A stretch of 64,000 nt of DNA from Alisma plantago-aquatica (lineage: Eukaryota > Streptophyta > Magnoliopsida > Alismatales > Alismataceae): assembly GCA_963693085.1 (NCBI GenBank), contig OY856410.1:890829835-890893834 (forward strand), in the 5' to 3' direction. A program made the translations under genes and the position numbers. Position 1 is the first letter of the stretch; the number at the start of each line of letters is the position of its first letter. Under the pieces are notes generated by a model. That model was given only the letters and a program-made list of their open reading frames with translations, searched no databases and was not told where the DNA came from. This document shows positions 11,330 to 24,139 of the stretch, in pieces.

Positions 11330-12290
11330 ATTAAGTCATCGGGTTATTATAAAAACTGATGATTAAACATTGAGTCATTGGTTGTCTAAGAAAACTGATG
11401 ATGTAGTTCAATATTTATCATTACTTACCCACAACAACATCCATGTCATATGCGTTATCCCTATTAAAAAACTCAAATCTCAGTAAGACATGTCTCACTA
11501 GTTTTCTAGGGAAACCAACAACATGGTTCACTCTATGTCGTGTTGTCCACCAAAAAAACCAATGACATATGTAATTATGCTTATTAAAATATGTCAACCT
11601 TGCAAAGACATGTGTCGTCAATTTTTAGACAAAAATCAAAGAAAATTCAATCTTCATCGTTGATTATCCAGCAAAAACTCCAACCTCACTAAGCCTTGAG
11701 TCGTCGACTTCTAGCAAAAAACCGGTGACATAACCTAATTTGGGGGGAAATATTTTTCATGGGGCACATGGAGGAACCCTTGGTCGTCATTTCTTTTAGA
11801 GAAAATTGACACCACATGTTTTTTGGAGGTAAAACATTTGCAATGGGTGTGACCCATGGCGTGGGCTTTTATACAAGGAACTGAAGATAGAGACTTTTTG
11901 GAGGCAAAATATATTTCACAGAAAGGTCTTTGTTGTCGATTTTTGTACAACCGACACCATAGACCTATATCATAATTTTCCATTAAAAATTGAATTTTGT
12001 AAGCTATCTTAGACGTTGGTTCTTCACAACAGAACTGACATCATATTAAAAGCAGTACTTGTGTTTTTTCTTAATGGCATGACTTGACCAATAGTGACAT
12101 TTGTGCTTTACCAAGAGACTCTATAGGCCTGTGGTGCTGGTTTTATGTAAAATTGATGTTAAGACATATGACACCAGAGGTCAAATATGTACTAGTGTTG
12201 TGAACTTCATGCTCCAAAATGATATGAAATTATTTGTTCCCAATATAAATATTAGAATGAATGAGACATATAACATGGGAGAGTAGATGC
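11330..12290 (+). repeat. CACTA-like subterminal repeat array
   Basis: Short units of the form AAAACTGATG, AAAACCGGTGACAT, GAACTGACATCAT and AAATTGATGTTAAGACATATGACACCAG recur at 50-100 base spacing in both orientations. Such short direct and inverted units are typical of CACTA element arms where transposase binds. The array sits about 1.3 kb upstream of the transposase start in the transposase's orientation, so it may be that element's 5' arm. A similar patch occurs at 62400-62930. Family assignment is inference. Confidence 0.45.
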
Positions 12291-13859
12291 AAAGGCAGTG
12301 GCCATGAGACCCTATTCCCTGGTTCTTATATCATTCAGTTGTATTCATTTCAATCTTGCCTTTATTTATTTTCTTCCTTAGAAAATTTAGATAATAAAAA
12401 ACAACCAATCAATATACTGTTGTTGATTGTTTTTTCTTAACTATGCTAAAAGTCTAATTTATACTTCAAAAGAAGTAATTTGGGTTCAATCCTTAACTAT
12501 AATGTGATAAGATCCATTTTCTTATGGATAGTGTTTTTCGTTCCATTTTTTAGTAAAAACTAAGATTTACATGTCCTAGTTAATTTGAGGGTACGCAAAT
12601 TACCACATCATATACTTTTAATTAAAATCCCAACCAAATACAAATATTTTTCAAATCAAATTTCAAATTCATGTATTGTTACATAATCAAAACTTGAACA
12701 AGTTGTCATTTTGATTAGTGCTTGAGCATGTATACTTGGTGAGACAAATTTTGTGGAATAGTTCATGAACTTGAGAATATTCTCAACATAGATATATGGA
12801 ACATCACCTCATGAGCCTAGTCCCAGTAGATCCTAATATACTCAAACAAGTTGAGTAGATGGACAACCTTGAGTATATGGAACTTCCCATGGAAAAAGAT
12901 TGCCATTGACTTGAAAATGCAAATGTGGCAAATATTTTACAACCATTCATTATCCATGATATAGTTAGATTATTTCTAATATATCCTGTTATGTTATGAA
13001 CAACTAGAGCCAACCCTTATAGGTTATATCCATGTTCTATTTTGTAGGTCAAAATGAGATGTGGGAGGATAACAGGAAAGGATAAGACTAAGATGGTACC
13101 TAAGCCAGATCCTTTCGTAAAGAGTGTAAAGGGAATTGTAAGCACACAAGGAACATTCAACAATGTTGGAAAATTGTTGGTGCCCATCTTACCAAGACAA
13201 TTTTCAAGGTATAAGGAGATAGAGATCTTCACCTCAAGTATTTTTTCATATAAATTCAACTAATTCCTGAGCATGTGCATTATATACGACATAAGAGTCT
13301 TAAATAATTATAAGATAGTAAGAGAAGTATATCCTTATAGAAGGAATTTGTGTTACTACTAGTGTCAAGTGTGAAAAATGTTACTATTTCCAATAGAGAC
13401 ACATAATTTATGTCTACAAATTGGGGAAGGTAAAAGAATTAGGGAATTGCTATCACTCTCAAGTGGAAAACATCACAATTGTTATTTTTTCTACTATAGA
13501 GACACAAATTTATCTATGCAAATTGAGGATCATAAAAAAATCAGAGAATTGCTATTACTCTGATAATAGTCAAATATTGTTTGAACAAGAAATAGTTATT
13601 CATTCCTTGTAAAGAACTATTGTTGTTCAATATACTTGGATAACTTTCAATATTACATTTTTTGATGTATATGATGTTGGATCTTGAGAACATGTATATA
13701 ATGGAACCACTAAAAGGATTAAACTACATGATTTAGACAAGGAATACCTTTAATATAGCAAGGTTTTATAAATGAGATACACATATCTAAACTCAATATT
13801 AATGGATATTTAGACTCATTTGATTTTTAATCTCTCAAGACATGCACATAATGCTTATT
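12291..13859. other. Mostly unassigned; possible LTR tail and a duplication
   Basis: The phrase AATCCTTAACTATAATGTGATAAGA (12488-12512) resembles the 3' end of family A LTRs (compare 40548-40566 and 41310-41334), so 12300-12680 may be an old LTR tail. At 13379-13470 and 13480-13565 two ~90 bp stretches resemble each other at about 102 base spacing (shared AGAGACACA and GAATTGCTAT). No coding domain is recognised. It could include the decayed gag/protease part of the copia element that follows. Confidence 0.35.
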
Positions 13860-16300
13860 AGGCAAGATGGAAAAGGTACCTTTTACTGGAAGTACTAAGA
13901 GGGCAACTGAACTTCTAGAACTCTGACATACTAGTGTGTGTGGTCCTTTTGTTCAACTGTTAAAGGATTATCCCATTGACTAATTGAGTTCGTAGACTTG
14001 GATTTCTATAATTACAAATCAAAATCCATTGAGATGTTCAAGGAATTCAAATATTTGGTATAGAACAAGTTACAAGAATATTAAGATTCTTCAACTAGAT
14101 TTAGGTGGTAAATAACTATACTAAGATTCTTAGGACCTTCTCAAGGAATGTGATATTGTGTCACAGTTGACTTCACCTAGAATGCCATAGAATAATGGTA
14201 TTCCATAGAGAAGGAACAAACATTGTTGAATATGGTGTGGTCCATGATGAGCCTAGCTAGACTTCCTGATTCCTTCTAGAAACATTCCATAGATTCTAGT
14301 CATATTTACACTTAATTGTGTCTCCTCTAAATAAGTTCCAAATAAACCATATGAGATATTGACTGGGAAGAGTCCAAATATGTCTTTCATAAGAGTTTGG
14401 AGTTTAAGCTTACGAGAAACACTCATTTCTTGAGAAATGAGGACCCAAATATGAGAAGTGTTATCTTTTGGGGTGTTGTGTGGAAACCATAGGATAATGT
14501 TTATGATCCCATATCACAACAAAGTGCTAGTTGCTAGAAATGGTAACATTTTGGAGAAGGAGTTAATCTTTAAAAATACCAATGGGAAAAATAGAACTCA
14601 TAGAAGTTCAAGATACACAAAATGATAATGAACATGAAGAGGAGCATGGGGAAGCATCACAAATTGTTAATTGTGGTTCATATGCCCTCTCAGTAAACAC
14701 ATGAACCTTGTAGATCCAATATGACTCATCATGAGCTAGATAGATTAGGAATTTTGATGAATCAAGATGGTGATGTGTTGGTAATGTATCAAAACGACCT
14801 AAACACCTATAAGTGATTTATGGAGGAACTAAAATTTGGTATACGACTCGAGGAAATGAGATCCAAAATGGACTCCATGTATACAATAATGTATGGCACT
14901 TGGTGGAACCACCTAAAGGGGTAAAACCAATTGGGTGAAAGTTGGTCTTGAAGAAGAAGACTGGCATGGATGGAAATTTCTAGACCGACAGAGGGAAACT
15001 ATTTGACAAGGTTTATAACAAGTTCAAGGTGTTGAATATGGTGAAACCTCCTTACCAGTCACCATGGTAAAGTCCATTTGGATTATGCTAGCCATTATTG
15101 CATACCATTACCATGAGATATAGAACATGCATGTCAAAATTGTATTCCTAAATGGAGATACTCTTGAGGATGTGTATATGAAAAAATATGGGGGTTTTGA
15201 ATATTCAAGGGATGTTGGAAAATATATAAGATGCAAAAGTCAATCTGTACAATGATGAAAGCTTCTCGAAGTAATAATCTTCACTTTGATGAATCATTCA
15301 GTGCATATGACTTCATGGGAATGGAGATGAACCTTGCATTTACAAGAAGGTTAGTAGATGCATTATAGTACTCCTCACATTGTATGTGGAGGATATAATA
15401 CTAATAGGAAATTGTGTTTCAAATATACAAAAGGTTTAGACATGATTGGGAAGTAGTTTCTTAATGGAAGACTTAAGAGAAGCCACCTTTATTCTAGGCA
15501 TCAACATATATATAGATAAATCTAGAGGGCTTTTTTGGCTTGAGTCGAAGTACATACATTAACAAGATATTTAATCAGTTCATAATTCAAGATTCTAAGA
15601 AAGGAAAATTACCCATGTATCATGGGATAGTTATCTCTAGTACTTATTTTCCAAATCAATGGAAGAGAGGTAACACATAATTATTGTTTCACATGCCTCA
15701 TAAATTGAATCACTCATTTCAAACAATGTTATGCAAACATCTAGATGCCTCATATGCTTTGAGCATGATGATCATGTTAAGAATATTTGAGTGAAAGTCA
15801 GTGAATTGCAATAAATAGCATGCTTAAGTACTTGAGAGGAATTTAAGGACGAAGAGGTGAGGAATAATTGGTTGTAAAATTACTTAATAAAATATTCCAA
15901 ACCCACAAGGATAATCACTTATTGCAATATGGTTTTGTGTTTTTTACGAATGATACTATTATTAAATGAAAGAGTTACAATATTGAGACAATGGCAACTC
16001 GTCAACTGAAGTTGTATATGATGATGTATTAGATGTTGAATTGGGACTTACATGGATCATTAATATCTTTTGATGAACTTTTGGTTGCACCTAGAATTGT
16101 TGATGTAGTGTATCTTATTGTGAAAAAGATGTATTTATCACACAATCCAAGGAATGTAGATGTCATGCATATTCCAAACGTATTCTTTGATACTTCTATC
16201 TCATACAAGAAATCATCCATTGAGGATATGAGAAGGTTTATAGGATTTTGTCATAGATCAAGTTTGTTGATCCCTTGCTCTAGGCAATGTCGCATAAGAA
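13860..16300 (+). pseudogene. Decayed copia pol (Tork/Angela-like)
   Basis: Plus-strand copia pol domains appear in order. The integrase zinc-region tail is at 13868 onward (KMEKVPFTGSTKRATELLEL). The integrase core with degenerate GGE and a TSPR-P-NNGV-SERRNK stretch covers about 14090-14290. RT starts near 14860 (MRSKMDSMY), with FLNG...LEDVYM near 15145-15185 and the active-site box at 15383-15394. An ILGI-NIYIDKS stretch follows near 15490-15525, and RNase H traces run to about 16230. The RT box reads YVED in place of YVDD, losing a metal-binding aspartate to glutamate. Stops and frameshifts are everywhere. The RNase H wording is most like the Angela/BARE group of the Tork clade, a by-eye assignment. 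Confidence 0.78.
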
Positions 16301-17670
16301 GCATGATGGTCATCTTATGTCACTTGGTATAAGATACATGAGTTATTGGATTTAGTGAAAGTGGAAGACTACTGGTGTATATTACCTAAAAGAAAATACT
16401 TACATGAAGGCTATAAGGATAATTTCTGCCTTTTATTTGATTGATAAAGAAATTTCCATTTATTAACGCACATTTGATTATTGTGATATTATAGTACATA
16501 ATAGAAGATATTATAGTCATTGTCTCAAAGCCATGGTACATCAACTATGTAATTTGAGATCCTAATAGATGCTAATAACAATATAATTTAATATCCTTAT
16601 TCAAGTATTATTTAGGATTGGACAACAATAATGCATGCAAGACTAGTATGTGTTGCTAATGATGAATATGTTTCATTGGGCATAGGTATTGGACATCAAG
16701 TAGGAGACATAGGTACTTGTTAAAGACAAGTGTACAGATAATGAGGCATTGAGAGTGATTCATGGACCATTATATGAAATTCATAATCAACTCTCAAATG
16801 TGAATGCAATGTGATCCTTTGACTTATAGTCACTACAATGGTTACAATGATGACATGATAATCCTCATACTTAGACACTTCCCAATGTGATCTTTAAGAA
16901 GATTGTCCTATAGGTAGTGGCCATGTTGACAAGTATATGCTATGAATTTTGAGTGATTTAGAAGGAATTTGTCCCTTCCATATAACATGGAAATATCCTA
17001 GGCCTCTTGATGAGTGAGACTAGAGAAATGGGCAAACATCTCACGTGAGTCATTATATGATATTGAGATCATATGTATCTTGGTAGTCCACTTGGAGATC
17101 AAGGAACATGGATTGAACATGATGAGGATGATGTTTCCATGCCTATAGTTCAATCTAGATATCAATGACAAAAAAATTAAACAAAATAGTAACATTGACC
17201 ATTAATGGTTTTGTCTTTTCCTACTAATCCTACTAATTTGGTAGCAATGATGTGTATATAGACACTTATCATTGCTTATGGAATTCAATATTAATTAAAA
17301 AAATCCATTTCCAACATAGTATGGTGCCTACAGGGTAACATGCATAGAGATATCTTAATGAAATCTAATTCATACTCAGTTGTAATTGTTGCAAATATAG
17401 GGAATTGAAAGTAAGTCTCGAAAACCTGGAATTTAATATGTATCTAGATTTTAAAAATGGATTACTAGAAGTCAGGGGCCCACTCATAGAAATAGGAACA
17501 CATGCTACATACTAGGACTCACATAATGATGTGTTCCGTTGGAGCCAGTGGATGGAATAGTTCCACATTCCACTATGGAGTCCAAAAAAATTTCATATTA
17601 GGGTTATGGAGACCCTAACCTCTCGACTCCTTTAAATATATGATACAATTGGAGGCTCTCTTGACAAAAC
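16301..17670 (+). other. Probable 3' flank and U3 of the Tork-like element
   Basis: No coding domain is seen. At 17476-17640 the sequence has features common in copia U3 regions: GGGCCCACTC, then ACCCTAACC, then a TATA-like AAATATATGA (17635-17644). It stops abruptly where the family A LTR begins at 17671. I infer that it is the remnant 3' LTR of the preceding copia element, but its start was not found. Confidence 0.35.
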
Positions 17671-19456
17671 TGATGAATGCATATTCATCTTAGTTTTAGT
17701 CACATTTTTAGTTCAGTTTTACACTAAAATCCCTCATTTTACCTTAAATTTGTCTCTATATAGTTTTCCTTAGTCTTAAGTGAATATTTAGGGTTCTAAT
17801 TAAAATATATTGTTCTCTATGGTAGGATTAAGCTTCATATCAGGTGCACTATCTTAGGCCATGGTGTTCTCATGGAACGTTTGATAACTTGGACTTGATT
17901 TTCCATGATCAGTCTGTTCGTCAACCCATGGCATCATTGAACTAAGACTTCATTGACTCTAGCCTTCGATGGACAACCAGTAGGCCCCCTCCTCCACCCA
18001 AGGGTGGGTCTCCACTGAAGCATATGCATTGTTGACCGGTGGCACACAAACACCGATGCTTCATCGACCACTGCTCAATGATCCTCTAAAGACCCATTGG
18101 TCATTCACCTGACAAAGATACATGCCCTAACTAATGGCCCCTTTGTGCTCTAGTATATCACCAAGTGGACTCAGGCAATCTCGTCTCTAATGACACATAT
18201 ATAAGACACGCCCAACAAGGATTGTTCCCAATGGAATTCTAGTGTCCTATAAACCAATGGGACTTCAATCCCAAACCCAATGGCTCTACTACATATGTCA
18301 ACCAATGGGTGAGCATACCTCATTCACTCAATGGGAGCATCACTTAACAAGGTCTAAGCCCGGACAAGAGAACTACACCAAAGCTTGATAACCAATGACA
18401 TTACTACAACCTACAATTGACAAAACTTCTTTAGGATGACAACTGATGGAATCCTTGACCCTATTGCCTGAGAAGGCCCCTGCTCCATACCCCAAAAACC
18501 TTAAATAGTCGATCCCACTTTTCATTGAGGGGTATCTCATCTTCTAGCCAACACTAAAATGTTTTTGCATTCTAGTTTGGATAAGGAGATAATGATCAAC
18601 CACCACCATTGATACCTTTGTGGTGTCCTCCACACCACTCCCACCTCGCCAAAATCCATCCTCTAACCACGAATGTGGTTAGATCCACACCACCATCATT
18701 GTTGATCCACTATCTACCCGTTCTCCATTGTAAAAGAGTTCAAGAAGTGAAGTGCCAAGGGAGGAATAGTGCCATCGACACCTATTGTCGGTGCCCTCCT
18801 TCTTCTCAGCTAGACCATCCTCATTGTCGGGGTAGAAGATAGCAGCTACTATGCTAGGCCACGATTCTCTTCTGAATCATGATGATGACAAATCCTTCTG
18901 TCTCCCTTATTGTCTCTATTCTTCCTTTAGGAGTGATTATTCCCTTTCAATGGGGTCTGGGGACTGGCCTCACTAACCATTCTTGCATGTATATTTTTTT
19001 ATTTTCCATGGCTTGTATATAACATTTCCAATTCAATATTAATCATTCAATGCATGTTTTATGGATTTATCACCCACTTTTCATGATATTTTAGTATTCC
19101 TTTGTTTTGAGAATTTCAATTCTTAGGATTTGAGTATTGATTAACTTTTTTGACACTCAGATGAGAACTTTCATAGGGATGTTTCTGGAGTAGTAGATGC
19201 ATGACTTTTGAGTAACGAGACATCTAGATCACATAGATGTCTATGTGAATTACCACCCCTAAGGGAAGGAATCTTGCTTGCTTCATTTGGATGGTTTTAT
19301 CAAGCCTCGATATGTTATGTGTGTTGTGTGTAGTGGTGGTGAAATCCAATTCCACCCTAGTGATTTCCTCCTTTAACTTAAACCTGATTTAATCATGAAC
19401 TTTTAATTTCCATTGTAATTAGCTTAACTCAATCCTCTCAACTATTGGTTCTAAAT
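17671..19456 (+). mobile_element. Family A LTR, left part (split)
   Basis: The LTR starts with TGATGAATGCATATTC and aligns by eye with the solo LTR at 38637-40664 from its first base onward. It breaks at 19456 inside the homologue of the TTCTAAATA...TAGTCTTA stretch near 40472-40485 and resumes at 41247 on the far side of element B. The two parts sum to about 1.97 kb, close to the 2028 bp solo LTR. The ends TGATG...CATCA form a short inverted repeat. The sequence style of the 3' end (GATCCTTAACTA...GATAAGACCC) resembles Athila/Tat-type gypsy LTRs; this lineage call is tentative. Confidence 0.75.
19452..19456. repeat. TSD of element B, left copy (TAAAT)
   Basis: TAAAT sits directly left of element B and is repeated at 41247-41251 directly right of it. 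The family A LTR reads continuously when one copy is removed. Confidence 0.75.
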
Positions 19457-22400
19457 TATGAAGCCACACACCATAAACCATGAGATTAAAACAAACTATA
19501 CATTGGATTATCAAAACTAAAAATTTAAATTTGATTACAACAAGATTCAACATCAGGAAACTTATTACATCAGGATCCAAAAACTTGCCATCTTAATTCT
19601 TAAGCATCATCATTTACATGTCCATAGAAGACTACCTGTCACATGTGATATTTGTTCATTTACATAAACATGTACAACAACCCACTATATACAACAAGGT
19701 ACATAGACCAAAAACTCATATCTATAACACCATCGAGGAACATAAGTAACTCCTCCAAGGACCTGAGTGTATATGGATGATTGTAGGACTCTAACCACAA
19801 AAGACCATAAGAAGCATTCCCAACCTTAGCTGCTATTGTCATCATTCATGATGCTATGCCTCAACTGTATGATATCTACCTCCTCATGCACATCCACCTT
19901 AAAGATGTGGGAAACCCTCGGGGTGAGATTCCAAATCTCAATGGGAGATATAACGATCCACCAACACTATTATTAACACAGATAACTAAAACAAGTAGAT
20001 ACAGAACTAAGCCAGATGAAAAGATTCAGTTAAATGATATGTATCTATCGATTTAACAAATTAAGAACTACTGGGAACTTATTACTGAACAATGGAGCAA
20101 TTAATAATCTAAGAAGGAATAAGAAGAACATGTATATTCTCTACCAACTATATGTACAAAATCAACGCAAGGCTACAACCAATATTCTCATATTTGATCT
20201 TAAGCCAGTGTACTACACGACTGATTACATATTTTATTATGCCCCGAGGATTTGTGTCATACCACCCAAATCCAACTAACCACTACTAAGTCAAAATCAG
20301 TGCCATACAAGGTCCATGGAAGAGTCAGAATCCATGACCTCACCAAACCTTGTCGTCAGTACATGAGTACACAACAGAGACATACCAGTCAACTACAACC
20401 TTTGACATATAATCAAATAGTGAAAGTTCTATCCCACCTTGGTATAGGTCACGACGCTAGTGAAATTGAGCTATGACCCATAGCCGCACTCCTACCAGGG
20501 TATGGCCCACAACCAATCCTGTGAAACCACAAAAGCAACTTGTCCCTGAGCTATGGCCCGCAGTTGCACTCCTGCCAGTGCATATCCCACAACCAATCAT
20601 GTGAATGCATATACTCAACAATATATGACTCCAAGCTTCCTCTAAGGGAAAGACTATATCACCATCCATCAAGTGCTGATTCTGAGAAGGATCTATGGCA
20701 TAATTCAGAACTGTATGTTTAGGTTCCACTTGATTAGTTAAGTCTGTTTAAATGCCTTTTAACACCAATCAAGTTATAATGTACAAAGCCAAAACAAGTT
20801 CTACAAAAGTAAGGGCATAACACAACTCTAGAAGATATAAAACATATGGGATGTGATCTTGTCACACTATCACCACAAGATGCCTATATTATTTCCATTC
20901 ACACCATCATTAACAAAGCCATACATCATGGGATACCAATCCCTCAACTCATCATTGGGAAAAGCCATCTCACACTATACAACAAGTCACTGCCAGTTCA
21001 TTGGACCCATTCACATTATTCCTATATCACAAGTCCCTTAACATGCCTCATAAGGGAATATTCAACCTGTGTCATATCATAATAACCATAGCATACACTA
21101 TCTATGATTATCAAGCTCATAACACCTACATGGTTAGATAAGCAAGAGAGAGATAATTACTACCATCATAATCCTTTCATGATAGAGAAACAATCAAGGC
21201 CAATTATCATTATTAGTCTTAGAGTTTGCTCTTTGGCCAATTAAGGTTTACAAAGCTATGTTCAACCAACAACCCTAGACTCATCGCCCTCCACCATCTT
21301 GAATTGTATAGAGATTAGGAAATGTTATTAGAGTTGATTAGATAACATTCTAAACAACATATATATGACATATGTATCATTCATATATGAATATTATTAA
21401 GTGTTCATATGTACTTCACAACCACCCACCATCACCCTAAATTGACCACATAACCACACAGGTTGTGACCTCCCACCATGGTCCATGTCACATCCAACCC
21501 TTAGATTCACGGACGCGACACTTGGGTTAGGGATCCATCCCGTCCAAATTTTTTTTACCAAAACAAAATATGTCGTGACCTAAGACCCTCATGGTCACGA
21601 CCCAACACACTAGAGGGCGTATCAACCCAAACAAAGCAAGAACAAAGCCCCAAAACTAAGGGTAACTAAGCCACCACACACCAAGTGTCTCAACCTATCA
21701 TCACTAGGTCAAACTCAACCACAAAGGGGTATCTCGACCAAAGGCTATCAAGGACACGACCTCCCAGAGGAAAGTTTCATGAACATACCAAGATGAACCA
21801 TCTAGGTCACCAAAATAGAACTGAAACTAAGGGTGAAACTATAGTTATCATGGAGAAAGGTCCTCAGATATAGGACCCTAAGTTATGGGTCAAGAAACTA
21901 CCAAGGAAGAAACTTATACAAGGAAGAGAAAACCATTCTCAAGATAACTAAAACTATACCTAACATCCCTCCCACCTCTAGGTACAAAACAACATGCATG
22001 AGAGCAACATAAAGAGCAAGACATAGAGAAAAACCTTCATATCACATTATCTACCAAACTAGGTATAAAAGATTAGGGTTTCAGATTGCTTTCAAATGCT
22101 AGAGATTACCACTAACTACAAGCAAGAAGAAGAAGCATTTGAGAGAGAGAATTCATCAAAAAAATGTATAAAGAAGTACAATAATAAAGTATTTTAGCAT
22201 TATATAACCCGCCTTGAGATGATCACCACCAAGAGCTCCAAGCACACGATCCAAGGGTTGAAGAAGATTCACCAAAAGCTCCACACTCGGCCACAAGAGC
22301 ACCTCAAGAAGGAGAAGACACCAAGTTCAAAGCTAGCTCAAGGAAAGAAGCATAGAAGCTCTTTGATGAACCAAAATAGAAAGGGGAAAAGAAAGGAGAA

Positions 22401-23463
22401 ATCCACTTCACACTTGGGTCTACCTTGTTAAGACATGTTCTATGAACCTTGTGATGATGAGTTTCTCTCCCGAAATGACCACCATGGAAGAACCATGGTC
22501 CAGGCCAAGAAAAGAGAAGAAGATGAAGTTAGGATATCAAAAGAATCATCAACGTAGAAGACCAACACTTACCAAGAGGAGATTGACCACCAAGCTCCTA
22601 GGAAGAACCTCCTTGCTCCACCAAGAACTAAAAACAAGCAAAGAAGGATGAAGAAGATAGATGGCTGAAAGGGTTGCAAACAAGGGAAGAGAAGGGTTTA
22701 TATAGATGGAAGATGAGAGAGAGAGAGAAAGAGGTGATGTGTCAACATACTAAGGGACCCAAGGGACAGTTGTCCACTAAAAAGGACAACATGCCACCAC
22801 TCAAACATGACATGCAAGATATTATGACACACTCTATGTAGTGTCTCGACCACTATGTCAACCCACGTGGTCGCGATCATGACCATCAATGGGGCATCTC
22901 CCATGGTCGCGACACCACCATCTAGGTCAAGACAAGGTACCACCAACAACTCTAGATCGAGACAACACATGCTAGGTAATTCATCTCGACCCAAGTCCTC
23001 TCTAGACTATTTAGGAAACTACCCTACATTCTAGAGGAGGTTTCGCAACCGTGACACCCTCCAAAACAAACCTAGGTCGTGACCTATGGTCGAGACAACC
23101 CAACATACTCATGGGTCGAGACATCCAACATGCATGAAACCCTAATCACCCTTAAGGTGTCAACTCCTCAACAAGAGCTCAAACAAGGAACCCTCCTCTT
23201 TATTTCTACTTTAGATGATATCAAGAAATAGAGGGAACACTCTAAAGGTGGCAAATTGCACATCAAGGCCCTTCACTAGGTAAATTGCAATTTGCACCAA
23301 AACTAGCACAAAAAGCACAAGCCACCTTTAAACAAGCTCAAATTAGAAACTTAAGCACACCACAAGTCCTAATTACATATCAAAAGATTAGAGAAATGTT
23401 CTAAGAAAATAATCAAGCTAAAGAAAATAGGGTTACCCTCAAACTCAGGTTAGGGTCCTTACA
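19457..23463 (-). repeat. Element B 3' LTR (left copy)
   Basis: About 4.0 kb, ending on the right with the complement of TGTAAGGACCC. It matches 26869-27788 plus 36030-38636 plus 40670-41246. Examples are TGAAGCCACACACC against TGACGCCACACACC at the left edge, and the CTCGACCACTATGTCAACCC segment at 22847 against 38596. Short words such as CTCGACC, GGTCGAGAC and GTCGCGAC are frequent at 21480-21800 and 22840-23120. Open frames inside are small and show no known domain. Confidence 0.88.
22694..22705 (-). promoter_or_regulatory. Candidate TATA box of element B LTR
   Basis: On the minus strand CTATATAAACCC follows a CT-rich run (complement of 22706-22732). The right LTR keeps the same arrangement (CTATATAACC, complement of 38457-38466). 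Conservation in both LTR copies and position in the U3 third support a promoter; start site use is inferred. Confidence 0.5.
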
Positions 23464-23482
23464 ACCAATAAACCCCTAACAA

Positions 23483-23502
23483 GGATTTTCCCCCCAAAAT
23501 CC
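23483..23502 (-). promoter_or_regulatory. Polypurine tract of element B
   Basis: On the minus strand a GGATTTTGGGGGGAAAATCC-like purine tract follows the pol stop codon directly and precedes the 3' LTR by about 20 bases. It would prime plus-strand DNA synthesis. Confidence 0.65.
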
Positions 23503-23960
23503 TAAGAGAAGAGAGAGGGATACTTCCTCCTCATCTCTTCCTCAAGATCCCACATGGCTTCCTCAACAACACGATGATGACATAGAACCTTCACAAGCAC
23601 TATTTATTTCTTCTTCAACTTCTTCACTACTCTATTAAGGACCAACATTGAGCCTTCAACATAAGACATGTCCTCACCAAGATCCACTTCCACTGGCTGC
23701 AACACTAACTCTGTATCCGGATGGCACTTCCTCAACATACTCACATGAAACACTAGATGCAACATGTACAACTCAGGTGGCAAATCCAACCTATAGGCCA
23801 CCTTCCCAACACATGCCACCACAAGGTAAGGTCCCATAAATCTTGGAGCCAACTTACCCTTCCTTCCAAACCTTAGAACACCTTTCTAGGGAGAGACCTT
23901 GAGGTACACTTTGTATCCCACTTGGAACTCCATATGAAGTGGTTATTTGCATATGACTTT
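23502..23960 (-). pseudogene. Element B integrase C-terminus and chromodomain-like tail
   Basis: The minus strand encodes the end of a gypsy polyprotein. FQVG-KVYLKVSP and GVLRFGRKGKLAPRF are followed by MGPY and VFHVSMLRK, the conserved end of chromovirus integrases. A short tail with VEEAMWDLEEEMRRKYPSLF closes at the TAG at 23502-23504. The tail resembles the chromodomain that targets Del/Tekay insertion to chromatin. A stop near 23601 separates the two parts. Upstream, RNase H and the integrase catalytic core are absent: the sequence passes from RT at 24140 to this segment in under 200 bases. Confidence 0.82.
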
Positions 23961-24139
23961 TGCATGTCCTACATCAACACACAACCCAAGCCATTCCTGG
24001 ACGCATCCCATAAGACTACACATCCTTTCCCTTGCTCAGACAAGACTAAAATTGGTGCACTTGTCAACTTCTCCTTCAACATTTGAGAAGCACATTGAGC
24101 CATCCTAGATGAATGACATGTCCTTTCTTGTCAACTTTG

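Noticed and set aside
13054..13263. Small open frames on both strands near 13.05-13.26 kb
   Set aside because: Overlapping opposite frames without motif; cannot be tied to gag or any host protein.
22219..22651. Lysine-rich open frames near 22.2-22.6 kb
   Set aside because: They lie inside the element B LTR in purine-rich sequence and have no domain; the homologous part of the other LTR has different frames.
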